Shown here piece by piece: positions 7,019-15,193 of a stretch of DNA of 64,000 nucleotides. Source of the DNA: Bacillota bacterium (GTDB lineage Bacteria > Bacillota_I > Bacilli_A > RF39 > UBA660); contig SVAI01000001.1 of NCBI GenBank assembly GCA_015059495.1, forward strand, positions 371,246-435,245. Reading direction: 5' to 3'. A model generated the notes under the pieces. It saw only the letters and a list, made by a program, of their open reading frames with translations, made no database searches and had not been told where the DNA came from. Position 1 is the first letter of the stretch. Every line of letters starts with the position of its first letter. Position numbers and translations under genes: made by a program.

Positions 7019-8845
7019 ATGCTAAGCGGATTCTCAATAACTTTAACAAGTCTAACATTTGTGCTAGTGTTGTTCTTTTATTTTAGAAGTAAGCAGCACA
7101 TAGAATCTGTCGAATTGAAGATTTTTGAACGCTTATTAAATATTAACATTATTGGTTTGGTAATGGAAATGCTTTGTAATTTATCTATTAGATACATGTC
7201 AGCTAATATGCTAATTACCACAATAATTAATAAACTGTTTCTAACATATTTCATAGGATTTATGCTTACTTTATTCGTATATGTTGTAAGCGTTTGTATA
7301 AAAAAAGAAAACTATCAAAAAAATTCTAAATCAATAAAAATAGGAGCAGAAATAGCATTCTTAGTATTAAGTATAATTGACTTAATATTACCAATACAGT
7401 TAAGTACAACTGACAAAATTTACTCATATGGGCCTGCTGTTTCTTTTATATATATAATATCTTTTGCAATTATAGTGATGTGTATCTGTTTAATTATCAA
7501 AAATATTAAAAATATTAGATCTCAAAATTATATACCTCTAATATTTTATATAGCTAGTTCCGGTATTGTTGGCTTAATTCAAAGTATTAACCCTGAATTA
7601 ACACTATCAACAGTAATGGAATCGTTAACGCTATTTATAATGTACTTTACAATTGAAAATCCAGATGTAAAAATGATTAAACAAGTCGAAGCAGCAAAGG
7701 AAGCAGCTGAAAAGGCTAATCAAGCTAAGAGTGATTTCTTATCAGCAATGTCACATGAGATTAGAACACCACTTAATGCAATTGTTGGTTTTAGTGAATC
7801 CTTAAAAGAAGAAACATTAACTCCATCACAATTAGAAGAAGTAAATGATATTATTGATGCATCTAATACATTACTTGAAACAGTTAATGGTATCTTAGAT
7901 ATATCTAAGATTGAAGCTAATAAGATTGAAATAATTAATGAAACATATAGTACTGAAAAATTATTTAGAGAATTAGTTAAATTATCTGAAGCTAGATTAG
8001 GTGATGACAAACCAATTGAATTTAAATATCATTTAGCAGAAGATACGCCTAAATATTTATATGGTGATCATATTAGAATTAAACAAGTTATATTAAACTT
8101 CTTAACTAATGCTATTAAATATACTAAAAGAGGTTATATTGAATTTGATGTTAGAAATATCTGTAGAGGTAATACTTGTAGATTAATTATTAAAGTAGAA
8201 GATTCAGGTATTGGTATTAAAAAAGAATCAATTGATAGATTATTTGATAAATTTGATAGATTAGATAATGAAAATTCAACAATTGAAGGTACAGGTTTAG
8301 GTCTTGCTATTACTAAACGTTTAGTAGAACTAATGCATGGTAAAATCATTGTTCAATCTATTTATGGTAAAGGTTCTCAATTTACTATTGTAATAGATCA
8401 AAGAATAGTAAATGATGCAATTGCTCATGAAGTAGAAGAAGTTAAAGAAGAAAACACTACAATTAATAATGATTTATCTTCTAAGAAAGTATTAATTGTA
8501 GATGATAATTTAATGAACTTAAAAGTAGCTGCTAGATTATTAAAAACATATAACTTAATTATAGAGCAAGCAGATTCAGGATTTAAATGTTTAGACTTAA
8601 TCGGAGCAGGTAATAAATATGATTTAATTTTATTAGATGATATGATGCCTAAAATGAGTGGTAAAGAAACATTTAAAAAACTAAAAGAAGATTCATCATT
8701 TAATATTCCAGTAGTTATATTAACTGCTAATGCTATAACAGGTATGAAAGAAGAATACTTACAATTTGGATTTAACGATTACTTAGCTAAACCAATTGAA
8801 AAAGATGAATTAAATAGAGTTATTAAGAAATTCTTAGATAAATAA
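7019..8845 (+). CDS. Hybrid sensor histidine kinase with 6-7 membrane segments and REC domain
   Basis: About 608 residues. Residues 1-210 contain six or seven hydrophobic helices, so the sensor is within or at the membrane. A short coiled coil (EAAKEAAEKANQAKSDF) leads to HisKA with the phosphoacceptor His near 246 (MSHEIRTPLN). The ATPase domain has NFLTNAIKYT (N box), VEDSGIGI (G1) and GTGLGLAI (G2). The C-terminal receiver has VDD, LILLDDMMP (phospho-Asp) and a KP loop Lys. No response regulator lies beside it, so output may pass through the REC domain to a distant partner. ATG 7019 is preferred over an in-frame GTG at 7010 because AAGGAG (7005-7010) is correctly placed for it. Confidence 0.9.
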   Translation: MLSGFSITLTSLTFVLVLFFYFRSKQHIESVELKIFERLLNINIIGLVMEMLCNLSIRYMSANMLITTIINKLFLTYFIGFMLTLFVYVVSVCIKKENYQKNSKSIKIGAEIAFLVLSIIDLILPIQLSTTDKIYSYGPAVSFIYIISFAIIVMCICLIIKNIKNIRSQNYIPLIFYIASSGIVGLIQSINPELTLSTVMESLTLFIMYFTIENPDVKMIKQVEAAKEAAEKANQAKSDFLSAMSHEIRTPLNAIVGFSESLKEETLTPSQLEEVNDIIDASNTLLETVNGILDISKIEANKIEIINETYSTEKLFRELVKLSEARLGDDKPIEFKYHLAEDTPKYLYGDHIRIKQVILNFLTNAIKYTKRGYIEFDVRNICRGNTCRLIIKVEDSGIGIKKESIDRLFDKFDRLDNENSTIEGTGLGLAITKRLVELMHGKIIVQSIYGKGSQFTIVIDQRIVNDAIAHEVEEVKEENTTINNDLSSKKVLIVDDNLMNLKVAARLLKTYNLIIEQADSGFKCLDLIGAGNKYDLILLDDMMPKMSGKETFKKLKEDSSFNIPVVILTANAITGMKEEYLQFGFNDYLAKPIEKDELNRVIKKFLDK

Positions 8846-8910
8846 TCTAAGAATTTTCTATTAATTATAGATTTAATATAGTATAATAATTTTTAGAAAT
8901 GAGTGATATT

Positions 8911-10341
8911 ATGAAAAAATTCTTATCAAGATATAGTAAATTATCTCTTACATTTTTATGTATAGATATACTACTAATATTATTTTTAGTATATAAGTTA
9001 ATTAGACTTGATATACTACCATTTAAATACTTAATTATAGTAATTATAGTATTATTAGTATTATTAGGATTAATAATGCTATTTACTCAAAAAAGAAGTA
9101 AAAAAGCATTTAAAGTAATAGGTGTAATACTTACAATTATTACTGTAAGTGTATCTACAGTTGGTGCTTATTATACATCTACTATTGTAGATTTCTTAGG
9201 TAAGGCATTCAAAGAAGGTAAAGATACTTATACATCAACATATTATGTATTAACTAAACAAGATACATTTAATGATATTAATGAATTAAATGATAAAACT
9301 ATCGGATATTTTGAATTAGTACCTAATATTAATGATGCTTTAAATAAATTAAAAGAAACAGTATCATTTACTGAGCAAAAATATGATAATGTATTCTCTA
9401 CATTTAATGATGTAAATAATAAAAAGATTGAAGCAACATATATTGAAAAGAACTTATATGAATCTTTACTTGAATCAGTAAAAGATTTAAAAGAAGCTAA
9501 TTATAAAGTATTATATAGTGTTGATATTGAAGTAGAAAATGAAGTATCTAAAAAAGAAGTAAATGGTGATTATGTAAATATTTACTTAGGTGGTACTGAT
9601 TTTGCTAATAACTTTGATTTTAATATGGTAATTACTATTAATAAGAAAACTCATAAAATATTATTAACTTCTATACCTAGAGATTTCTACGTATATGTAC
9701 CTAAATTAGGTATGAGAGACTTACTAGGTTATGCAGGCGGAGTAAATAACTCAATTGGTGTAATGGAAAACTTATTTAGTGTTGATGTTAACTATTTCTT
9801 AAAAGTTAATACTCATAGTATTATTGGATTAGTTGATACTTTAGGTGGTTTAGAATTCTGTTCTAATAAGAGTTTTACTACAACTCATGCTTTAATTACA
9901 GATACATATGATGATACTAAAGGACCTAAATTACATGTAAAAGAAGGATGCCATACTTATAAAGGTATTGAAATACTTACTATCTCAAGAGAAAGATTAG
10001 CATACCCTGATGGAGATAGACAAAGACAAAAGAATTGCCAAGCTATAATGATTAGTTTATTTAAGAAAATGGCTTCACTAAACTCACTAACTAACTTTAG
10101 TAATGTATTAGGTAAAGTAAGTGAATTATATTCAACTAATATACCTCAAGATTTAGTTACTGAAATAGCTAAGAGTGCAATAGACGGTAATAACTGGACA
10201 TTTGATCAACAATCTGTTACTGGTAGTGATTCAAGCGATTATGTACATCTAGGATCAGTAAAAGATTATGTTATGAGACCAAATCAAGACAGTGTAAGTA
10301 ATGCTAGTGCTAAAATGAAAAGTGTTATGTATGAATCATAA
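8911..10341 (+). CDS. LytR-CpsA-Psr (LCP) family cell-wall glycopolymer ligase
   Basis: About 476 residues. Three hydrophobic segments occupy the first 80, placing the catalytic domain outside the cell. The LCP core follows near residue 240: KILLTSIPRDFYV, with the Arg that contacts polyprenyl pyrophosphate, then GGVNNSIGVMENLF and VNTHSIIGLVDTLGGL. LCP enzymes move teichoic acid or capsule polymers from lipid carriers to peptidoglycan. The 120 residues between the membrane and the core form an accessory region often seen in Bacilli. I chose ATG 8911, which has GAGTGAT before it; ATG 8899 lies only 12 bases after a TATAAT at 8882-8887. Confidence 0.9.
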   Translation: MKKFLSRYSKLSLTFLCIDILLILFLVYKLIRLDILPFKYLIIVIIVLLVLLGLIMLFTQKRSKKAFKVIGVILTIITVSVSTVGAYYTSTIVDFLGKAFKEGKDTYTSTYYVLTKQDTFNDINELNDKTIGYFELVPNINDALNKLKETVSFTEQKYDNVFSTFNDVNNKKIEATYIEKNLYESLLESVKDLKEANYKVLYSVDIEVENEVSKKEVNGDYVNIYLGGTDFANNFDFNMVITINKKTHKILLTSIPRDFYVYVPKLGMRDLLGYAGGVNNSIGVMENLFSVDVNYFLKVNTHSIIGLVDTLGGLEFCSNKSFTTTHALITDTYDDTKGPKLHVKEGCHTYKGIEILTISRERLAYPDGDRQRQKNCQAIMISLFKKMASLNSLTNFSNVLGKVSELYSTNIPQDLVTEIAKSAIDGNNWTFDQQSVTGSDSSDYVHLGSVKDYVMRPNQDSVSNASAKMKSVMYES

Positions 10342-10351
10342 CTCTTTTTTT
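10324..10351 (+). terminator. Terminator after the LCP gene
   Basis: GTTATG pairs with CATAAC across the stop codon and is followed by TCTTTTTTT. The stem is short but the T run is long. Confidence 0.6.
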
Positions 10352-10399
10352 GTGCAATTATTTATTATTTAAGCATACACTACTATAGAAGGTGAATAT

Positions 10400-10906
10400 A
10401 TGAATAACTATAAAGAGATAGTAACTAAAGCTATCATAGGTAAACTAAAGAAAAATAGTATTGATAATATATCTTTTAATATAGATGATAAACCAGATAC
10501 TATTTTAGGTTGTTGGATTATTAATCATAACTTTAATGGGATATTAAATAATAAAGATGTATTAGTTAATGGTAAATATGATATTAATGTCTGGTATTCT
10601 TATGATAATAATACTAAAACTAATGTTGCTAAATATACTTATAATTATAATGATATATTAAATATTAATTTAAATGATAATATTGATAGTAGTGATGTAA
10701 AAGTAAGAAGTTTAAGTAATCCAGTAGTAAATGATGCTAAAATTGAAGATAATTTAATTAAATTAGAAGTTAGTAAAGAATTAGCAACTGAAGTAATTGC
10801 AGATACTACTATTAAAGTACCGATTGAATCAACTATAGATGACTATATTGAAATAAAAGAAGATATTAAAGATGAAGAAATCAATACTAATTATTTAGAT
10901 AAATAA
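10400..10906 (+). CDS. cotE: CotE-family outer spore coat morphogenetic protein homologue
   Basis: 168 residues. The N-terminal 140 follow Bacillus CotE: an opening [15 protein letters not shown], then [14 protein letters not shown], then a strikingly conserved [13 protein letters not shown] and a final [16 protein letters not shown]. CotE assembles on the forespore surface and organises the outer coat. The C-terminus is acidic ([10 protein letters not shown]), as in CotE. It has a GGTGA ribosome site and a terminator that overlaps the next promoter, so it is monocistronic. With spoIVB-, spoIIM- and spoVB-like genes also here, the organism either sporulates or descends from a spore former. 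Confidence 0.85.
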   Translation: MNNYKEIVTKAIIGKLKKNSIDNISFNIDDKPDTILGCWIINHNFNGILNNKDVLVNGKYDINVWYSYDNNTKTNVAKYTYNYNDILNINLNDNIDSSDVKVRSLSNPVVNDAKIEDNLIKLEVSKELATEVIADTTIKVPIESTIDDYIEIKEDIKDEEINTNYLDK

Positions 10907-10938
10907 GTGTTAACCAAAAAAGGTTGACACTTTTATTA
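10907..10938 (+). terminator. cotE terminator overlapping the rpsP promoter
   Basis: GTGTTAACC pairs with GGTTGACAC (one G-U pair) around AAAAAAA-type loop sequence, then a T-rich tail. The 3' arm contains the TTGACA of the next promoter. Confidence 0.75.
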
Positions 10939-10952
10939 TTATTTGATAAAAT
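10924..10952 (+). promoter_or_regulatory. rpsP promoter
   Basis: TTGACA at 10924-10929, a 17-base spacer and TAAAAT at 10947-10952. The -35 lies in the 3' arm of the upstream terminator hairpin. Confidence 0.8.
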
Positions 10953-10983
10953 TTATATGTATTTAAGAAATGGAGGCAAAAAC

Positions 10984-11280
10984 ATGGCTGTTAAATTAAG
11001 ATTAAAAAGAATGGGTGCTAAACAAAAACCATTCTATAGAATTGTAGCTGCTGATTCAAGAAGCCCAAGAGATGGTAGATTCATTGAAACAGTTGGTACT
11101 TATAATCCAATTAAAAAAGAAGCTGAAATTAATGTTAACGAAGAAAGAGCTTTATACTGGCTAGGTAATGGTGCTGAACCAACTGAAACAGTTAGATCTT
11201 TACTTGCTAATGCAGGAGTTATGAAAAAATTTGCAGATTCTAAAAAAACAACTAAGAAAACTACTAAAAAAACAAAGTAA
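10984..11280 (+). CDS. rpsP: 30S ribosomal protein S16
   Basis: 98 residues. It begins [25 protein letters not shown], the conserved S16 start, with [13 protein letters not shown] following. A Lys/Thr-rich tail ([12 protein letters not shown]) lengthens it beyond the usual 80-90 residues. GGAGGC lies before ATG 10984; the in-frame codon at 10924 is inside the promoter and cannot be the start. It is cotranscribed with khpA 14 bases downstream. The rimM-trmD-rplS genes that usually follow in Firmicutes are not here. Confidence 0.97.
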   Translation: MAVKLRLKRMGAKQKPFYRIVAADSRSPRDGRFIETVGTYNPIKKEAEINVNEERALYWLGNGAEPTETVRSLLANAGVMKKFADSKKTTKKTTKKTK

Positions 11281-11294
11281 TAAGAGGATAGTTT

Positions 11295-11540
11295 ATGAAT
11301 ATTAAAGAATTTACTGAATATTTAGTTAAGAGTATCGTTAGTGAACCAGATATGGTTAAAGTATCTGAATTCGGTGGCGAAGATGACTCGATTATTTTAG
11401 AAGTTATTGTATGTGAAAGTGATAGAGGAACAGTAATTGGTAAAAGTGGTAACACTGCAAAAGCTATTCGTACTCTAGTTCAAGCACATGCATATATCTT
11501 AGGTTTAAAGAAAATCAAGATTAATATTGATTCATTTTAA
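11295..11540 (+). CDS. khpA: KhpA-type KH-domain RNA-binding protein
   Basis: 81 residues forming one KH domain, with the GxxG RNA-binding loop in DRGTVIGKSGNTAKAIRTL. It matches KhpA/YlqC, the small KH protein encoded directly after rpsP in most Firmicutes, where with KhpB it binds RNA and affects cell elongation and division. AGAGGATAG precedes the ATG, and a terminator follows the stop. Confidence 0.95.
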   Translation: MNIKEFTEYLVKSIVSEPDMVKVSEFGGEDDSIILEVIVCESDRGTVIGKSGNTAKAIRTLVQAHAYILGLKKIKINIDSF

Positions 11541-11542
11541 GT

Positions 11543-11572
11543 AAAGGGTAATGTTAAATTACCTTTTTTTGT
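11543..11572 (+). terminator. Terminator of rpsP-khpA
   Basis: GGTAAT pairs with ATTACC around GTTAA, flanked by A-rich and T-rich arms and a long T run. Confidence 0.8.
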
Positions 11573-11616
11573 TGTTAAAAAAACATATAAGTAGTATACT
11601 TTTAATAGGTGAAACT

Positions 11617-12399
11617 ATGAAAAAAAGACTTATAAGTGGAATATTATTAGCATTAATATTCATTGGATTTTATTTTTTAGATAGTAAATACTTTATAATA
11701 TTAACTACATTATTATCAATACTTATGTATAAAGAAATAATATCTTTAAAAAAATATCCATTACCAGTAATAATTTTAGGATTAATATCTATAGTATCAA
11801 TAATAATATTTAATCAAAATATATATGATACTATATTAAAAGTTAAATATTATCCATTAATATTTACTTTTGTATCATTACTTATTCCTACATTAATACC
11901 TAAATATCAAGATAATTATTTAACATCTGATGCATTCTCATTAAGTGCTATGATTATCTTTATAGGATTATCTTTATGTAGTTTTACATTATTTAATACT
12001 TATAATAAACCAATTTTATTATATTTAGTATCGTGTGTTATATTTAACGATATATTTGCCTTTTTAATAGGATCTAAATTTGGTAAAACTAAATATAGTA
12101 AAATATCACCAAATAAATCACTTGAAGGTAATATCGCAGGTATATCATTTGGTTTAGTATTTGGTTTTTTAACATATTATTTCCTAGTTAGTAAAGAAAG
12201 AGTAATTATAACAATTATTATTACATTATTATTAAATATTGCATGTCAAATAGGAGATTTATTATTTAGTAAGATAAAAAGAGAACATAATATTAAAGAT
12301 TTCTCTAATTTAATACCAGGACATGGTGGTATATTAGATAGATTTGATTCGCTTTTACTTACAACACTAGTATATGCACTAATTATAGCGGTTATATAG
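11617..12399 (+). CDS. cdsA: CdsA phosphatidate cytidylyltransferase
   Basis: 260 residues with about eight membrane helices. The C-terminal family signature is present: SKIKREHNIKDFSNLIPGHGGILDRFDS, with its Asp and Gly residues intact, and SLEGNIAG upstream. It makes CDP-diacylglycerol from phosphatidate and CTP at the membrane, feeding phospholipid synthesis. ATG 11617 follows AGGTGA; an earlier in-frame ATG lies in the upstream terminator. It is followed 16 bases later by rseP, the usual partner, though the intervening dxr gene seen in many bacteria is absent. A second, unrelated CDP-DAG synthase family member lies at 52.3 kb. Confidence 0.95.
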   Translation: MKKRLISGILLALIFIGFYFLDSKYFIILTTLLSILMYKEIISLKKYPLPVIILGLISIVSIIIFNQNIYDTILKVKYYPLIFTFVSLLIPTLIPKYQDNYLTSDAFSLSAMIIFIGLSLCSFTLFNTYNKPILLYLVSCVIFNDIFAFLIGSKFGKTKYSKISPNKSLEGNIAGISFGLVFGFLTYYFLVSKERVIITIIITLLLNIACQIGDLLFSKIKREHNIKDFSNLIPGHGGILDRFDSLLLTTLVYALIIAVI

Positions 12400-12415
12400 A
12401 GAGGATGATTAAATT

Positions 12416-13462
12416 ATGTGGATTATAGATTTATTAGTATTTTTACTTATTTTAGGAGTATTAGTTACAGTACATGAATTTGGACACTTTATTGTAGCTA
12501 AAAAGTGTGGAGTTCATATTTATGAATTCTCAATTGGTATGGGTCCAATAATTCATTCACACATTGGTAAAGATAAGATTCAATATTCAATCAGAGCATT
12601 ACCAATTGGTGGTTATGTATCAATGGCTGGTGAAGTAGAAGAAGACGATAAAAAAGTTAAAAAAGAAAAATTTATGTGTAATAGACCATGGTGGCAAAGA
12701 TTATTAATTCTTTGTGCTGGTGTATTTAATAACTTTGTTTTAGCTTTTGTTTTACTATTTGTTATAGCAATCATTTGGGGTGCTCCATCAATGGAACCTA
12801 AAATTGAACATGTGGTTGAAAATACACCACTTGCTCAAACTAATGCTAAAGACGGTGACTTAATCGTAAGTGTTAACGGTAAGAAAACTCCAACATGGGA
12901 TTTAACTCAAATTGAATTAATAAAAAAAGATAGTGATGATACATACGATTTAGAATTAAAACATCAAGATGGATCAATCGAAACTGTATCTGTTAAACCA
13001 GAAGTTAAAGAAGAAAATGGTACTGAAACAAGAGTATTTGGTATGCAAATGTATCAAGAAACTAAAACAGGTTTCATTGAAAGTATTAAATACGCATACA
13101 AGAAATTTACTACAGTATATGTTTCAATGGTAAGAACTATTGGCGGATTAATTACAGGTAAGATTTCACTTAAATCTTTATCTGGACCAGTAGGTATTTA
13201 TTCAGTAGTATCAGATAGTGTTAAATTAGGTTTAGCTCAAGTTCTATACTTAACCGCATTCTTATCACTTAACTTAGGATTTGTTAATTTATTACCATTA
13301 CCAGCATTTGATGGTGGTCATGTACTATTTGTATTTATTGAATTAATTCTAAGAAGAAAAGTTAACCAAAAAGTTGAAGCTATTTTCCATTATGTAGGAT
13401 TTGCATTAATACTATTATTAATGGTAGTAGTAACAATTCAAGATATATTTAGACTATTTTAA
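12416..13462 (+). CDS. rseP: RseP/RasP site-2 intramembrane metalloprotease
   Basis: 348 residues. HEFGH (20-24) in the first membrane helix is the zinc motif and NLLPLPAFDGGH near residue 300 gives the third zinc ligand. One PDZ domain lies between (about 125-215). It cleaves membrane-embedded anti-sigma factors, signal peptides and, in spore formers, related substrates. Start ATG 12416 has GAGGATG before it. The gene shares an operon with cdsA as in other Firmicutes. Confidence 0.96.
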   Translation: MWIIDLLVFLLILGVLVTVHEFGHFIVAKKCGVHIYEFSIGMGPIIHSHIGKDKIQYSIRALPIGGYVSMAGEVEEDDKKVKKEKFMCNRPWWQRLLILCAGVFNNFVLAFVLLFVIAIIWGAPSMEPKIEHVVENTPLAQTNAKDGDLIVSVNGKKTPTWDLTQIELIKKDSDDTYDLELKHQDGSIETVSVKPEVKEENGTETRVFGMQMYQETKTGFIESIKYAYKKFTTVYVSMVRTIGGLITGKISLKSLSGPVGIYSVVSDSVKLGLAQVLYLTAFLSLNLGFVNLLPLPAFDGGHVLFVFIELILRRKVNQKVEAIFHYVGFALILLLMVVVTIQDIFRLF

Positions 13463-13478
13463 ATAGTCTTTTTATTTT
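13451..13478 (+). terminator. Terminator of cdsA-rseP
   Basis: AGACTATTT pairs with AAATAGTCT, which includes the last codons and stop, followed by TTTTATTTTT. Confidence 0.8.
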
Positions 13479-13533
13479 TACTTTAAATTAATTAATTTAT
13501 TTAATATAATATAAAAAGAGTAGGAGAATAATA

Positions 13534-15117
13534 ATGAAAGAATTTATAAAGAAACATTGGTTTATAATACTTATAATTATTATATCTTTAATAAGATTCT
13601 TTTTTAGCTGTAATATACCATCATTTTATATAACTAATTTAAAATATGATGATAAATTAATGATTAATCAAATGATTAATATTTCTAATGGTGAATACCT
13701 AGGTAATTATTCTAATGTAACACTAGTAAAAGGTGTAATATTTCCTTTATTATTAGCACTAATTAGATTAATAAAAGGATCTTATTCAGTAATTTTTACT
13801 TTATTATATATATTATCTTCTCTATATTTTACTTTATCTTGTAAAAAAATAACTAATAATAAAATAATATTAATTATTACATATATAGTATTATTATTTA
13901 ATCCATTAACTTATTCATCTGAATTATTTCAAAGGTTATATGTAAATACTATATCTATACCAGAATTACTAATATTTTTAGGCCTATTAATAAGAATATT
14001 ATATGATAAAAAAGATAAAATACTTAATTATATATTATTTGGTATTATAAGTGGAATAATGCTTATTACAAGAAATGATAATATTTGGATATATATAATA
14101 TTAATAATACTATTTATAATAAAACTATATAAAAAGATTAATATAAATAAAATAATAATCAATTTAATACCTATAGTTACTATATTTATAATAATGACTA
14201 TATTTTCATCAATTAATTATATGTATTATAAAACATTTACTTATAATGAATTAGAAAATTCATCATTTAAAGATGCCTATAATTCAATACTTAAGATAAA
14301 AAATAATAATACTAATGATAAAGTATCAATAACAAAAGATACTTTACTTGAATTAAGTGAAAAATCATCAGTAATAAACATGAGTAAAGAAATAATCGAA
14401 GCAGGATATAAAAACAGAGATGACTTTGAATACGATGATGGAAACATGATCTGGTTCTTTAGATTTTTAGTATATTCGACTCAAAATTTTAAAGATGGTA
14501 AAGAAGCAAACGATTACTTTAAAAATTTACATGATGATATTGAGAGATTATTTAAAGAAAATAAGCTTGAAAGAAGAAATACATTACCAACTTTGTATAC
14601 TACATCTTTAAGCTTAAATAACATTAAAAAAATACCTTCAGCATTATATGAAGCTATTATTTATACATCTACATATCAAAATGTTAAAACCTATCCAATT
14701 GATATGATAAAAAATGATATTAGATTTATGTATAGTAAAAACTATAATTCTTACACCTTAGCATATTATGATTATAGATATGCCGAAAACATTATTAAAA
14801 ATAATTCTATGCCTTATGAAATAATAAGAATAATATATAAATATCTAACATGTATCTTATCTATAATTAGTTTAATAGTATACATAATAAACATAAAGAA
14901 AAAAGATAATTTAAATACTCTTACACACTTAATATTATTAATATATCTAATTATATTAGGTGGAGTAGTATATACTGATATAAGTGCATTTCATGCTATT
15001 AGATATAGATATTTAGCAAACGTATATATATTACAATCTATATTTATAATACTAAATCTAATAAGAGCATATAATAATAAATATTTTACAAAAATAAAAC
15101 AAATTATAAAAAAATAA
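13534..15117 (+). CDS. GT-C-like polytopic membrane protein (probable glycosyltransferase)
   Basis: 527 residues with about ten hydrophobic segments and a soluble insert at roughly 230-420. The first external loop carries YDDKLMINQM, an acidic pair where GT-C glycosyltransferases (family 39/83) keep their catalytic Asp, and RNDNIWIYI follows a later helix. The topology and acidic loop fit enzymes that transfer sugars from polyprenyl-phosphate donors, but similarity is weak. It lies immediately before a BspA-like surface protein and 2.5 kb before a GT2 enzyme of the type that makes such donors, so cell-surface glycosylation is a reasonable guess. AGTAGGAG precedes the start. Confidence 0.55.
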   Translation: MKEFIKKHWFIILIIIISLIRFFFSCNIPSFYITNLKYDDKLMINQMINISNGEYLGNYSNVTLVKGVIFPLLLALIRLIKGSYSVIFTLLYILSSLYFTLSCKKITNNKIILIITYIVLLFNPLTYSSELFQRLYVNTISIPELLIFLGLLIRILYDKKDKILNYILFGIISGIMLITRNDNIWIYIILIILFIIKLYKKININKIIINLIPIVTIFIIMTIFSSINYMYYKTFTYNELENSSFKDAYNSILKIKNNNTNDKVSITKDTLLELSEKSSVINMSKEIIEAGYKNRDDFEYDDGNMIWFFRFLVYSTQNFKDGKEANDYFKNLHDDIERLFKENKLERRNTLPTLYTTSLSLNNIKKIPSALYEAIIYTSTYQNVKTYPIDMIKNDIRFMYSKNYNSYTLAYYDYRYAENIIKNNSMPYEIIRIIYKYLTCILSIISLIVYIINIKKKDNLNTLTHLILLIYLIILGGVVYTDISAFHAIRYRYLANVYILQSIFIILNLIRAYNNKYFTKIKQIIKK

Positions 15118-15193
15118 TTTGTTTTTTATTTACTAAATTAAGTATAAATGATATAGTTATATTAATAATAGATACTAATAAGAGGGATAAATA

